Source: an uncultured Bacteroidales bacterium
GTDB taxonomy: Bacteria > Bacteroidota > Bacteroidia > Bacteroidales > Paludibacteraceae
Direction: 5' to 3'
DNA: 17,439 nt
NCBI GenBank assembly: GCA_934692905.1
Contig: CAKUUM010000043.1
Location: 1-17,439, forward strand
Within the stretch, counting starts at the first letter, position 1, and every line of letters starts with the position of its first letter. The position numbers were made by a program, and so were the translations under genes. Below the pieces are notes generated by a model. That model was given only the letters and a program-made list of their open reading frames with translations. It made no database searches and was not told the origin of the DNA. Shown here piece after piece: positions 6,456-14,191 of this stretch.

Positions 6456-6920
6456 CTATTGAAGTTGTTGCAGAAGCAGCCGGCAACCCTCTGCGATATC
6501 GCTGTAGGCGGTCTCGAAGTCGCCTGTGTACCAAGGGTCGGCTACATCGCGTGGAAGCAGACGATGTATCTTGGGACGGGGTAGGGTGGTGTCCTCTGCC
6601 ATAATGTCATTGCCTAACACAGGTCGCAGATTGCGTATGTTGTAGTTCTCCATACATAGTATGAGGTCGAAACGAGCGTAGTCGCTGCGTGTGATTTGGC
6701 GTGCAGTATGGGGCAGTATGGGTACGCCATGCGCTCGCAAACAACGCCGCGCAGGAGGGTAAATGGTGTTGCCAATCTCCTCGGTGGAAGTGGCACAGGA
6801 GTCCACAAGTACCTTGTCCCCCAGTCCCGCTTCCGACAACATCTGCCGCATGACCATCTCCGCCATGACGCTGCGGCATATATTGCCGTGGCAGACAAAC
6901 AATATCCTGTTTATATTCAT
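6456..6920 (-). CDS. Low-molecular-weight protein tyrosine phosphatase
   Basis: 154-residue cytoplasmic phosphatase that removes phosphate from protein tyrosine via a cysteinyl-phosphate intermediate. The P-loop CHGNICRS gives the nucleophile Cys10 and Arg16 (C-x5-R followed by S), and ADPWYTGDF supplies the general acid Asp128. Length is normal for the family. The start overlaps the stop of the upstream protease gene as ATGA, so the two are almost certainly translated from one mRNA. No tyrosine kinase or polysaccharide export gene, its usual partners in capsule control, lies in the window, so its target is unknown. The dispersed repeat copy 2 follows closely; no obvious terminator stem was found. 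Confidence 0.95.
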   Translation of the reverse strand: MNINRILFVCHGNICRSVMAEMVMRQMLSEAGLGDKVLVDSCATSTEEIGNTIYPPARRCLRAHGVPILPHTARQITRSDYARFDLILCMENYNIRNLRPVLGNDIMAEDTTLPRPKIHRLLPRDVADPWYTGDFETAYSDIAEGCRLLLQQLQ

Positions 6921-9900
6921 AGCACTATCTTGGTTGTGCCTGTCGCCGTTCGGATGAGGTAGATACCTGCGGCGGGAGCGGTGAAGGTGGTGTGGGTTGT
7001 AGCAGGGGTGGCGAGGAGCAAGTTGCCCATAAGGTCGTAGATACAGAGCGGTTGCGGGGTGGAAGTGGTGATGGTGGCAGTACGGTCCGCAACGGAAATA
7101 GTTAGACCATCCGCAGGGGTGTCAGGGAGTGCCGTGCTCTTTGCGAAGAAAGCCGTCAGCGTTAAGTTGTCGGTCATAATGACGGTACGGAGAGAATTGG
7201 TGTTGGCATCACTCCAGAAGTTGAAAGTATAACCTCTGTCGGGCAAAGCCTCCAATACCACCTCAGAACCCTTTGGGTAACGGTCCAACAGGGGCGAGAC
7301 ACGGACAGAGCCACCTTCATCCATTGAGACGGTAAGGGTGTAGTACTCCAAAGGAGCGGCTTTGGCAGTGAACTGCGGCGTAATCTGCACGGGTTGCGTA
7401 ACGGTGAAAGAATAGAGGTTCTGCGTAACAGTATCGCCATTGACAGTCCAGCCCGTGAAGTCGTAGTTCTCTTCGGGTACGGCAAAGATAGTGAACTCCG
7501 TGCCGTCATCTACCGTGTAGTAGTCTGCGCCCGGGGTAGTGTAGCCGCCTTCTACGGGTGCGATAACGACTTGATGTTGCTTGACGGTCTCAAAAGCAGC
7601 GGTGAGGCGAATGTCGCCGGAAACGACGAGCGTCCTCATGAATTGTGTGCTACCGTCACTCCAACGGGTAAAGCGACAGCCTATGGCAGGCATGGCTTTT
7701 ATCACAACTATGTCACCATGGTTATACGTACCATTAACCTCGGTATTGACCGTGCCGCCATCACCTGCGGCAATATCCACCGTATAGGTGTTGGTATTTG
7801 CTTGGGAAGATATAGTGAAAGGCACTTCCGTGGCTTCGTCAATATAAAAGGTCTCGTCTTCATTCACGGGACGAACACTCAAGTTGTACTGCCCATCCGG
7901 AATGTTGGTGATTTGTACCTGATAGTCATAGGTCATGGATTCATACAGCAAATCTCGCGTATCAGTATCATATAGCCCTACTTCGAAAACAACGGCATTG
8001 CTGGTCCATGCGGCAGAGATACTATTGCCATTGGTGGTGACTTGCAGGTCCGTAACTTCGTAGGACGGCACACGCGGCACATCGAAATCCGCACCATAGT
8101 CGTAGCCGATACGATAGTCGTCCGCATCATACGCATCCACCCGCCAAGTGTAGGTGTCTGCCAACTCGAAAGTATGAACAAAGACGGGTTCGTATATCTC
8201 ACGCGCCATGTACGTGTACCCATGGGAATAGATAGAGACAAGATAGTGGTCGGCAGGCAGTTGCGAATCCCATGTGAAGTAGTATGTAATGCTGTCGGCA
8301 GTGGAAGCCTGCATATTGGCGGGCTGATACGGATTCTCGCGCGTGGTGACAGGTGTGCCTTCGACAAAGTCGGAAACAGGCATACCATTCTCATCGAGAG
8401 AACGCACGCGCCAGTTGAACGAATAGACACCGTTGAATATCAGTCCCACTCTCGGTACTTCACGATAGTAGGTTGATATTTCGCCTGTTTGTGCGTCTTC
8501 CAATACAAACTCGTAGTGGGGAGCCTGCTGCTCGGTTTTCCACGAGAACTCCACCCCTGTTGCCTTGACAAAGGTTTGCAAGTCACAGGGGAGCCAGTCG
8601 GCTGTGAAGGCATCGCAGAAAGTGGGCAGGAGTTTCCCCTTACGGAGACCATCCGTTACGGCATCCAAATAGAAACATGCGTCGGAAGCAAAGAAAGGTG
8701 AGTCATACGTCTGTTGGCATCCATCCCAGCCCACAGCAGAAACATCCTGATTGACAGCGAGGTAGGACACAGAGTCCGCCATCGTGGAGACGGTAGCCGT
8801 CCACCAACCGTCCTTGGAGAGTTGCGCCTGAATGATTTGACCGGCTTGCCCCTGCTCCCACCACCAATAGTACAGTCCGCGGGATGTATCGAAGACGGTG
8901 TCTGAAGCCATGCGGGTGCGAATGGTGATGTTGTGCAAATGAGGTGCCTCCTTGTGCTGATAGATATAGCCCGATAACAGTTCGGGTGTGGTACCGTTGT
9001 AGTTCTGCAAAGGCGCGTATATCACTACGCGGTCACCCAACTCTATTTCAGTTCCCGTAGAGAAAGCCTCGTTGTTGAGCCAACGTGTGTTGAACGAATA
9101 GAGTTGGTTGTCGGTGGTGCCGTCGTCGGAAATATAGAATCGTGCCGTACCATGCTGCCGGATTTGGGCGGGGGTGTTCACCATTTGGGAGATGGTGCCC
9201 TGTACGAGGTACGGGATACTGGTTTTGCGCGTGGATGCAAATGACTGAATGAGCGCAAGGGCATCGGACGCGGAAAGGGCGGTAACGGTGGTGTTCTCCA
9301 GTGAGGAGTAGCAGAGTTTGCTATCGGTGGCGTTGTACTTGCCGATGGTTATTTGGTCGGCAGGGATGGTGACGGTGTTGGCATAGGACTTGTTGTTTGC
9401 CACAATGTTGAAGGCAAAGACATAGTTGCCGATGCTGTCGAGCGTGACAGTGACTGTGCCGTCCGAGAGTTCGGCAGTGACAGGCTCATCGTCCACCATA
9501 TATTGGAGAGACGTCCAATAGGGATTGCTGACCATGCTGCCATATTCTGCCATATCCGAAAGTCGGTATGTGCCGACGACAGAGGTACGGTTGTCAGGAA
9601 CTACCCCAAATTCCCATATAGAGCCTGCTGTTTGTTTGCCATCGGTAGAGGCATAGTCGGAGGTTGCCAGCGTCAGGTGCAGGAAGTTCCGGTTCACGCC
9701 ATCGGTATAGTCAATAATCATGGCCTCTGTGAACTCGACATCCGCCTTGCCGTCGTGGTTGACAGTACCCTTGCCGACAAAGACAGAGTCCGCTGTGATT
9801 GTGACAGGGAAACGGCGTTCGCCGCGGGCAATCTTGGTAAGAATAGGGTATACCGAGGTGGAACCTTTGGGTTGGTAGCCGAGGGAGAACTCATAGTCGC

Positions 9901-11368
9901 CCGTCTTCAGGTCATTGATATACTGATTGAGAATGTACTCATCGAAATACCAACCAGAAAGAAGTTCATACTCAAGTCCTGTGACGACAGAGGTATAGAG
10001 TGCGTTGTCCTTATATATAAGGATTGCCACGTTTCCCGATGCGTTGTTCGCGGAGATGTTCGTAAATGTGGAAATGCGGAAATCGAAACGGTCGCCCCGC
10101 CGCATGCGCGAGGGTGAGGTGACGGTTACTTCGTCCGCCGTCAAGGTTGATACGGGTGCTCCACCGCGGTCGGGTTGGATACCGATATAAGCAGTAACCT
10201 GCTCGGTGAAACCTTGCCCACTGGCTGCGCCGCCCGTGCCTTGATAGTAAGGATCAAGTGAGGAAATGGCAAAATAGCCGTCGGAATAACCATCCCAACC
10301 CCAGTTGATGTGGACATAGCCGTTGGACTGCATGCCATCGAGGACAAAAGCATGCCCTTCATCTTGGGTAGTACGCCCGTTTACAAGGATTGGGTGATTG
10401 GTTTGGAGGTCCTGCCCGATGAGTGTGAGCATCTCCGTTTCGTCCATGCAATCCTTGGGCAATGCCCGAATGGCGGCATCGTAACCGAAATATGTACGTA
10501 AGGCAGCAAGCATGGCAGCCGTTACTGCGCCACTAGCATCGTGCCCGTAGTTCATGTCGCAGGATATGCCGATGGTTGCCATAAGGGTAGCAACCGCGGT
10601 GGCTTGGGTGTCGGAGTAATTGCCTTTATAGGAAGGGAGCATGTTTGCCCAATCTAAAGTAGTGTTGGAGAAGTCTGCCGAGAGGGTTTGCCGGTTCCAT
10701 TCATAGGAGTGCGAGCCGGTTCCCTTGGCGGGGTGCTTGTGATGGTACATGATTTGCGCCGCGGCGGTGGCAACACAGCCCGTGGGGCAGTGGTCGCCAT
10801 TGACTTCAGGGCATAGGTTGTTGAAAGGAGTACCTTGACCCCAGACGGTTTGTCCGAGGAGGGGTGCGACGGTGGGATAGGTGGTTGTGGCATCTGTTGC
10901 AGAGAAATTGGCGGCAGTCGCGTGGAAATTGGCAGCGGCTGCCTTGAGGTTGGTGGCGGGGTCATCGGAAAGTGAGGCTATCTCGGAGGCATACATGCGC
11001 AACCAGAAATGCATGTTGTCGGGAATGTTATCGGAGTCAAAATGACCGTTGTCCGTATAGCCGAGAATGGCACGCGTACGGTCGTCGGCAGAGACAATGA
11101 CAAAGCCGCCATCATCGGAAGTAGTGTTGAAGACGTAGAGCGCAGGGGTAGCGGTGTCGGTCTGCGTCTGGGTGTACGCCAATTGCATGGGCTGCACCGG
11201 TTGGGAGGCAGAGAGTGCACGGCGGATACGTTGAACAGAAGAGACAGACGGCTGATTGTCAGCAGCAAAGCGTCCTGCGATTTGCATAGCCTCTTCCATG
11301 GTGCGCGGGCTGGCAAAGGTAAGGATTGCCATGAACATGGAGATGAATAGTGTGAAAAAACGTTTCAT
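6917..11368 (-). CDS. Secreted C10-family (streptopain-like) cysteine protease with a T9SS C-terminal domain
   Basis: 1483 residues. Signal peptide (1-20), then a propeptide of the C10-inhibitor type with GGFVIVSADDRTRAILGYTD. The peptidase domain has WGQGTPFNNLCP and CPTGCVATAAAQIM (nucleophile Cys198), DEGHAFVLDG (His339) and HINWGWDG (Asn355, Trp356). After about residue 400 come beta-sandwich modules, an OB-fold-like segment (IPYLVQGTISQMVNT...ELGDRVVIYAPLQNYNG) and fibronectin-like modules (about 1010-1190). Three divergent InlB-type repeats follow (about 1192-1264, 1265-1341, 1342-1409; GGTVN, RFTRWSDG, LTAAFE). It ends in a Por-secretion tail (about 1415-1483: LCIYDLMGNLLL, GIYLIRTATGTTKIVL), the type IX secretion signal. 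The expected site is the cell surface or medium. It is followed by a phosphatase gene with a 4-nt overlap. No TAnnTTTG promoter was evident upstream. Confidence 0.95.
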   Translation of the reverse strand: MKRFFTLFISMFMAILTFASPRTMEEAMQIAGRFAADNQPSVSSVQRIRRALSASQPVQPMQLAYTQTQTDTATPALYVFNTTSDDGGFVIVSADDRTRAILGYTDNGHFDSDNIPDNMHFWLRMYASEIASLSDDPATNLKAAAANFHATAANFSATDATTTYPTVAPLLGQTVWGQGTPFNNLCPEVNGDHCPTGCVATAAAQIMYHHKHPAKGTGSHSYEWNRQTLSADFSNTTLDWANMLPSYKGNYSDTQATAVATLMATIGISCDMNYGHDASGAVTAAMLAALRTYFGYDAAIRALPKDCMDETEMLTLIGQDLQTNHPILVNGRTTQDEGHAFVLDGMQSNGYVHINWGWDGYSDGYFAISSLDPYYQGTGGAASGQGFTEQVTAYIGIQPDRGGAPVSTLTADEVTVTSPSRMRRGDRFDFRISTFTNISANNASGNVAILIYKDNALYTSVVTGLEYELLSGWYFDEYILNQYINDLKTGDYEFSLGYQPKGSTSVYPILTKIARGERRFPVTITADSVFVGKGTVNHDGKADVEFTEAMIIDYTDGVNRNFLHLTLATSDYASTDGKQTAGSIWEFGVVPDNRTSVVGTYRLSDMAEYGSMVSNPYWTSLQYMVDDEPVTAELSDGTVTVTLDSIGNYVFAFNIVANNKSYANTVTIPADQITIGKYNATDSKLCYSSLENTTVTALSASDALALIQSFASTRKTSIPYLVQGTISQMVNTPAQIRQHGTARFYISDDGTTDNQLYSFNTRWLNNEAFSTGTEIELGDRVVIYAPLQNYNGTTPELLSGYIYQHKEAPHLHNITIRTRMASDTVFDTSRGLYYWWWEQGQAGQIIQAQLSKDGWWTATVSTMADSVSYLAVNQDVSAVGWDGCQQTYDSPFFASDACFYLDAVTDGLRKGKLLPTFCDAFTADWLPCDLQTFVKATGVEFSWKTEQQAPHYEFVLEDAQTGEISTYYREVPRVGLIFNGVYSFNWRVRSLDENGMPVSDFVEGTPVTTRENPYQPANMQASTADSITYYFTWDSQLPADHYLVSIYSHGYTYMAREIYEPVFVHTFELADTYTWRVDAYDADDYRIGYDYGADFDVPRVPSYEVTDLQVTTNGNSISAAWTSNAVVFEVGLYDTDTRDLLYESMTYDYQVQITNIPDGQYNLSVRPVNEDETFYIDEATEVPFTISSQANTNTYTVDIAAGDGGTVNTEVNGTYNHGDIVVIKAMPAIGCRFTRWSDGSTQFMRTLVVSGDIRLTAAFETVKQHQVVIAPVEGGYTTPGADYYTVDDGTEFTIFAVPEENYDFTGWTVNGDTVTQNLYSFTVTQPVQITPQFTAKAAPLEYYTLTVSMDEGGSVRVSPLLDRYPKGSEVVLEALPDRGYTFNFWSDANTNSLRTVIMTDNLTLTAFFAKSTALPDTPADGLTISVADRTATITTSTPQPLCIYDLMGNLLLATPATTHTTFTAPAAGIYLIRTATGTTKIVL

Positions 11369-11482
11369 ATTGGTTGTGTTTTTTGGGGTTAATATATATG
11401 GTCTGTTCCTGCTGTGGTTGTATGTTGATTTATTTTAAGATATACGATACCTGTGGCTCAGGAATGCCCCAATTATCGATAG

Positions 11483-11534
11483 AAAAAAGGGTGCGCAAGA
11501 GGTAAGTATCGGTAGCCTATCCCTTGCGCATCCC
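11483..11534 (-). terminator. Intrinsic terminator of hisS
   Basis: On the minus strand GGGATGCGCAAGGG (11534-11521) pairs with CCTCTTGCGCACCC (11502-11489), with one bulged base and an 18-nt loop, and is followed by TTTTTT (plus A11483-11488). It begins 5 nt after the hisS stop. Its 5' arm is made from the ATCCCTTGC tandem repeat at 11519-11549. Confidence 0.85.
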
Positions 11535-11549
11535 TTGCTTATCCCTTGC
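11519..11549. repeat. Three ATCCCTTGC units at 11-bp spacing across the hisS stop codon
   Basis: ATCCCTTGC begins at 11519, 11530 and 11541 on the plus strand, a perfect 11-bp period with 2-bp variable spacers. On the minus strand the units supply the last hisS codons (ISKG and stop) and the first arm of the terminator. Confidence 0.8.
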
Positions 11550-12900
11550 TGATTGTTTGGATGACCTCTTCGGTTGTACACGGCTTTTGCTCGCCTGTTA
11601 ACATATTTTTCAGCATGACCTTGTTGGCAGCCATCTCGTCGCCTCCGACGATAGCCACGAAAGGTATGTGCTTGGCATCGGCATACGCCATCTGCTTCTT
11701 CATCTTGGCAGGCTCGGGGTACACCTCGATGCGCAAGCCCTGCTGGCGGAGCGACTTTGCCCACGTGAGGGCGTAGCACAGTTCGGCATCGCCGAAAGCG
11801 GCGAAGAGCAGTTGCGTGGTCTGGAGCATGTCCGCGGGATAGAGGTCAAGTTCGGTGAGGACATCGTAAATGCGGTCAGCACCAAACGAGATACCCACGC
11901 CGCTGACATCAGGCAGCCCGAAGATGCCGGTGAGGTTGTCGTAGCGGCCGCCACCCGTGATGCTGCCCATCTGTACGTCGAGAGCCTTGACTTCGAAAAT
12001 GGCGCCTGTGTAGTAGTTCAAGCCACGGGCAAGGCAGAGGTCGAGAAAGACTGGAAGACATCCCCTAACCCCTCCTTCGGAGGAGGGGGACTCGGAGTGA
12101 CCGTACCCGCTCGCGGATTCGTAGAGGTCGAAGATGGTGCGGAGTTCGCTGATGCCTTTCATGCCGATTTCCGAGGTGGCGAGAATGGCGGAGAGTTGGT
12201 CGAGTTTGTCGGAGTTGCTGCCCGAGAGGTTGAGGATGGGCTGCAAAGCGGCAACGGCGGCGTCGGAGAGTCCGCGCTCGCGCAGTTCGTCATTCACCTT
12301 GTCCACGCCGATTTTGTCGAGTTTGTCGATGGCGATTGTGATGTCAATCATCTTGTCGGGCGCGCCAATGACCTCGGCGATGCCGGCAAGCACCTTGCGG
12401 TTGTTGATATGGAGGGCGACGCGAATGCCGAAACGACGGTACACCTCCTCGACAATCTGCATGAGTTCGACCTCGCTGACCAGCGAGTTGGTGCCGATAA
12501 CATCCACGTCACACTGGTAAAACTCGCGATAACGCCCTTTCTGCGGGCGGTCGGCGCGCCATACGGGTTGTATCTGGAAACGGCGGAAAGGGAACTGGAG
12601 TTGGTCGCGATGCTGGACCACATAGCGCGCAAAAGGCACGGTGAGGTCGTAGCGCAAGCCCTTTTCGGGTGCTTCGGCAGCTTTCTCGCCCGAGTTCTGG
12701 ATGCGGAAAAGCAGTTTGTCGCCCTCTTCGCCGTACTTGCCCATAAGGGTGGAGAGATTTTCCATGGCGGGGGTTTCGATTTGCTGGAAGCCGTAGAGGC
12801 GGAAAACCGACTTGATGGTGTCGAAAATATAGTTGCGACGCGCCATTTCGATGGCTCCGAAGTCGCGGGTACCTTTAGGTATGGAAGGCTTTTGTATCAT
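11539..12900 (-). CDS. hisS: Histidine--tRNA ligase
   Basis: Class II aminoacyl-tRNA synthetase that charges tRNA-His in the cytoplasm. The start at 12900 (MIQKPSIPKGTRDF) matches the family; the open frame extends 20 codons further, overlapping the end of waaA. 453 residues with motif 1 region (FQQIETPAMEN), motif 2 (FRRFQIQPVWRADRPQKGRYREFYQCDVDV), the histidine-specific ARGLNYYTGAIFEV and motif 3 (GVGISFGADRIYDVL), then the anticodon-binding domain. Residues about 264-283 (GYGHSESPSSEGGVRGCLPV) are not expected between the LY of the insertion-domain helix and LDLCLARGLNYYTG; their DNA is a palindromic C/G-rich repeat, so this looks like an in-frame repeat insertion. The gene is 17 nt downstream of waaA on the same strand, hence co-transcribed, and ends in a strong terminator. 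Confidence 0.96.
   Translation of the reverse strand: MIQKPSIPKGTRDFGAIEMARRNYIFDTIKSVFRLYGFQQIETPAMENLSTLMGKYGEEGDKLLFRIQNSGEKAAEAPEKGLRYDLTVPFARYVVQHRDQLQFPFRRFQIQPVWRADRPQKGRYREFYQCDVDVIGTNSLVSEVELMQIVEEVYRRFGIRVALHINNRKVLAGIAEVIGAPDKMIDITIAIDKLDKIGVDKVNDELRERGLSDAAVAALQPILNLSGSNSDKLDQLSAILATSEIGMKGISELRTIFDLYESASGYGHSESPSSEGGVRGCLPVFLDLCLARGLNYYTGAIFEVKALDVQMGSITGGGRYDNLTGIFGLPDVSGVGISFGADRIYDVLTELDLYPADMLQTTQLLFAAFGDAELCYALTWAKSLRQQGLRIEVYPEPAKMKKQMAYADAKHIPFVAIVGGDEMAANKVMLKNMLTGEQKPCTTEEVIQTISKG
12060..12092 (-). repeat. Palindromic C/G-rich repeat inside hisS
   Basis: The plus strand holds CCCCTAA, then CCCCTCCT (12069-12076), loop TCGG, and AGGAGGGG (12081-12088), a perfect 8-bp hairpin. 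Read on the minus strand it encodes SPSSEGGVRG. It looks like an intergenic palindromic repeat caught in frame within the coding sequence; exact insertion ends are not visible. Confidence 0.7.
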
Positions 12901-12917
12901 GATGTTTGCTGTATTTA

Positions 12918-14111
12918 CTATTTGAAGATTGCGTGGAAGATACGGCTGGTGGCACCGCACTCGGACTGCACGTATTCGACGGCATGCTGCCCCATCTCGC
13001 GCTGACGGAGGAAAGCCTCGTCGATGGCGTTGGTGAGGTCGGTGTAGTTGCGTACGGTGCGCGCCGCATCGGCATTAAGGAGCCCGCGGGCTTCGCGGAA
13101 CTTCTTCCACTTGGGTCCGAAGACCACAGGCATACCATAGACCGCTGCCTCGAGGGTGTTGTGTATGCCTTCGCCGAACCCGCCGCCGATATACGCCACG
13201 TGCCCGTAGCGGTAGATGGACGACAACACGCCGATGGTGTCCACCAGCAGCACGCGGCACTTGTCGAGGCTCATCGGCGTCGCCTCCGAGTAGCGCACGT
13301 AGCGTCCCTCGAAGAACTGAAAGATATGGTGGAGGTGCTGGACGTCAATCTCGTGAGGCACCAGCACCAGTTTGGTGTTCGGCCGCTCGGCGATGTAGCG
13401 CGCCAGCAGTTGCTCGTCGGGGCACCATGTGCTGCCCGCCACAAGCACGCGCTCCGCACCCGCGGTGAACCCCTCCACGATGGGCAGGTCTTTGGCACGT
13501 TCTTTCACCTCCGACACGCGATCGAACCGAGTATCACCCGCGACATCCACGTTGCTGATGCCGTGCTTGTTGAGCAGCAGGCGCGAAGCGTCGTCCTGCA
13601 CAAAGATGTGTTGGAAACAGGTCAGCAGACGCAGATACGGCTTGCCCCACGGCAGAAAGAACAGTTGCCCCGGGCGGAAGATGGCGGAGATGAGATAGGT
13701 AGGCACGTGGTGATGCTTGAGAGCGTGGAGGTACGCCGGCCAGAACTCGTACTTGACGAAGATGGCGAGTTGCACATTCACGTTCTTCAGAAAGCGTTCC
13801 GCGTTGCGCTTGGTGGCAAAAGGCAGGTACACCACCTTGTCCACAAGGTCGTAATTCTTGCGCAGTTCGTAGCCCGACGGTGAGAAAAACGTGAGCAGTA
13901 TGCAACGGTCGGGCTGCTCCTGACGGAGACGCTCGATGACAGGGCGCGCCTGCTCGAACTCGCCCACCGATGCGGCATGGAACCATACCACGGGGCTGCC
14001 GCCCAGCGTCTTCAGTTCGTCCAACGCACGCTTCTGACCCGCCACCAACTTCTTGGCTTTCTTGTGCCCGAGGAGGGCGGCTAAGCGTACGAGAAAAAAG
14101 TACATGTACAT
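12918..14111 (-). CDS. waaA: 3-deoxy-D-manno-octulosonic acid (Kdo) transferase, GT30
   Basis: Membrane-associated transferase that adds Kdo from CMP-Kdo to lipid A precursor on the inner face of the inner membrane. The chosen start is the ATG at 14111 (MYMYFFLVRLAAL); the one at 14105 is equally possible, while the open frame upstream to 14192 runs through the promoter. 397 residues: N-terminal hydrophobic anchor, WFHAASVGEFEQA with the catalytic Glu51 equivalent, FVKYEFWPAYL, the second Rossmann domain with GSTWCPDEQLL, LVPHE, and IGGGFGEGIHNTLEAAVYGMPVVFGP for the donor. Length is close to the family norm. It is first in the waaA-hisS pair and divergent from tsaD. Confidence 0.94.
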   Translation of the reverse strand: MYMYFFLVRLAALLGHKKAKKLVAGQKRALDELKTLGGSPVVWFHAASVGEFEQARPVIERLRQEQPDRCILLTFFSPSGYELRKNYDLVDKVVYLPFATKRNAERFLKNVNVQLAIFVKYEFWPAYLHALKHHHVPTYLISAIFRPGQLFFLPWGKPYLRLLTCFQHIFVQDDASRLLLNKHGISNVDVAGDTRFDRVSEVKERAKDLPIVEGFTAGAERVLVAGSTWCPDEQLLARYIAERPNTKLVLVPHEIDVQHLHHIFQFFEGRYVRYSEATPMSLDKCRVLLVDTIGVLSSIYRYGHVAYIGGGFGEGIHNTLEAAVYGMPVVFGPKWKKFREARGLLNADAARTVRNYTDLTNAIDEAFLRQREMGQHAVEYVQSECGATSRIFHAIFK

Positions 14112-14135
14112 ACCACGTGCAATTAAATTATCCCG

Positions 14136-14166
14136 CAAAATTACAAAAAAAATTGGATTGACCAAA
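14136..14166 (-). promoter_or_regulatory. Bacteroidota-type promoter for waaA-hisS
   Basis: Minus strand TTTG (14166-14163), 19-base spacer, TAATTTTG (14143-14136), an exact match to TAnnTTTG. The expected start is near 14130, giving a leader of about 20 nt. It overlaps the divergent tsaD promoter. Confidence 0.75.
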
Positions 14167-14183
14167 TATTTTTCGTAATTTTG
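14153..14183 (+). promoter_or_regulatory. Bacteroidota-type promoter for tsaD, almost leaderless
   Basis: Plus strand TTG (14153-14155), 20-base spacer, TAATTTTG (14176-14183). The -7 element ends 8 bases before the tsaD ATG at 14192, so transcription should start within a few bases of the start codon. The same TAATTTTG octamer serves the opposite strand 33 bases away. Confidence 0.65.
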
Positions 14184-14191
14184 CAGCCGCA

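Noticed and set aside
9353..10117. 254-codon plus-strand open frame inside the protease gene
   Set aside because: Antisense to the continuous C10 protease frame, with no signal or motif.
11369..11482. A TAnnTTTG promoter for the protease-phosphatase pair
   Set aside because: No convincing match was found on the minus strand of this gap; the promoter may deviate from the consensus.
11668..13005. 445-codon plus-strand open frame opposite hisS and the end of waaA
   Set aside because: It lies almost wholly antisense to two well supported genes, and its translation has no recognisable motif; it arises from codon bias on the coding strand.
12906..13883. 325-codon plus-strand open frame opposite waaA
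   Set aside because: Antisense shadow of the GT30 gene, with a His/Arg/Val-rich composition and no domain.
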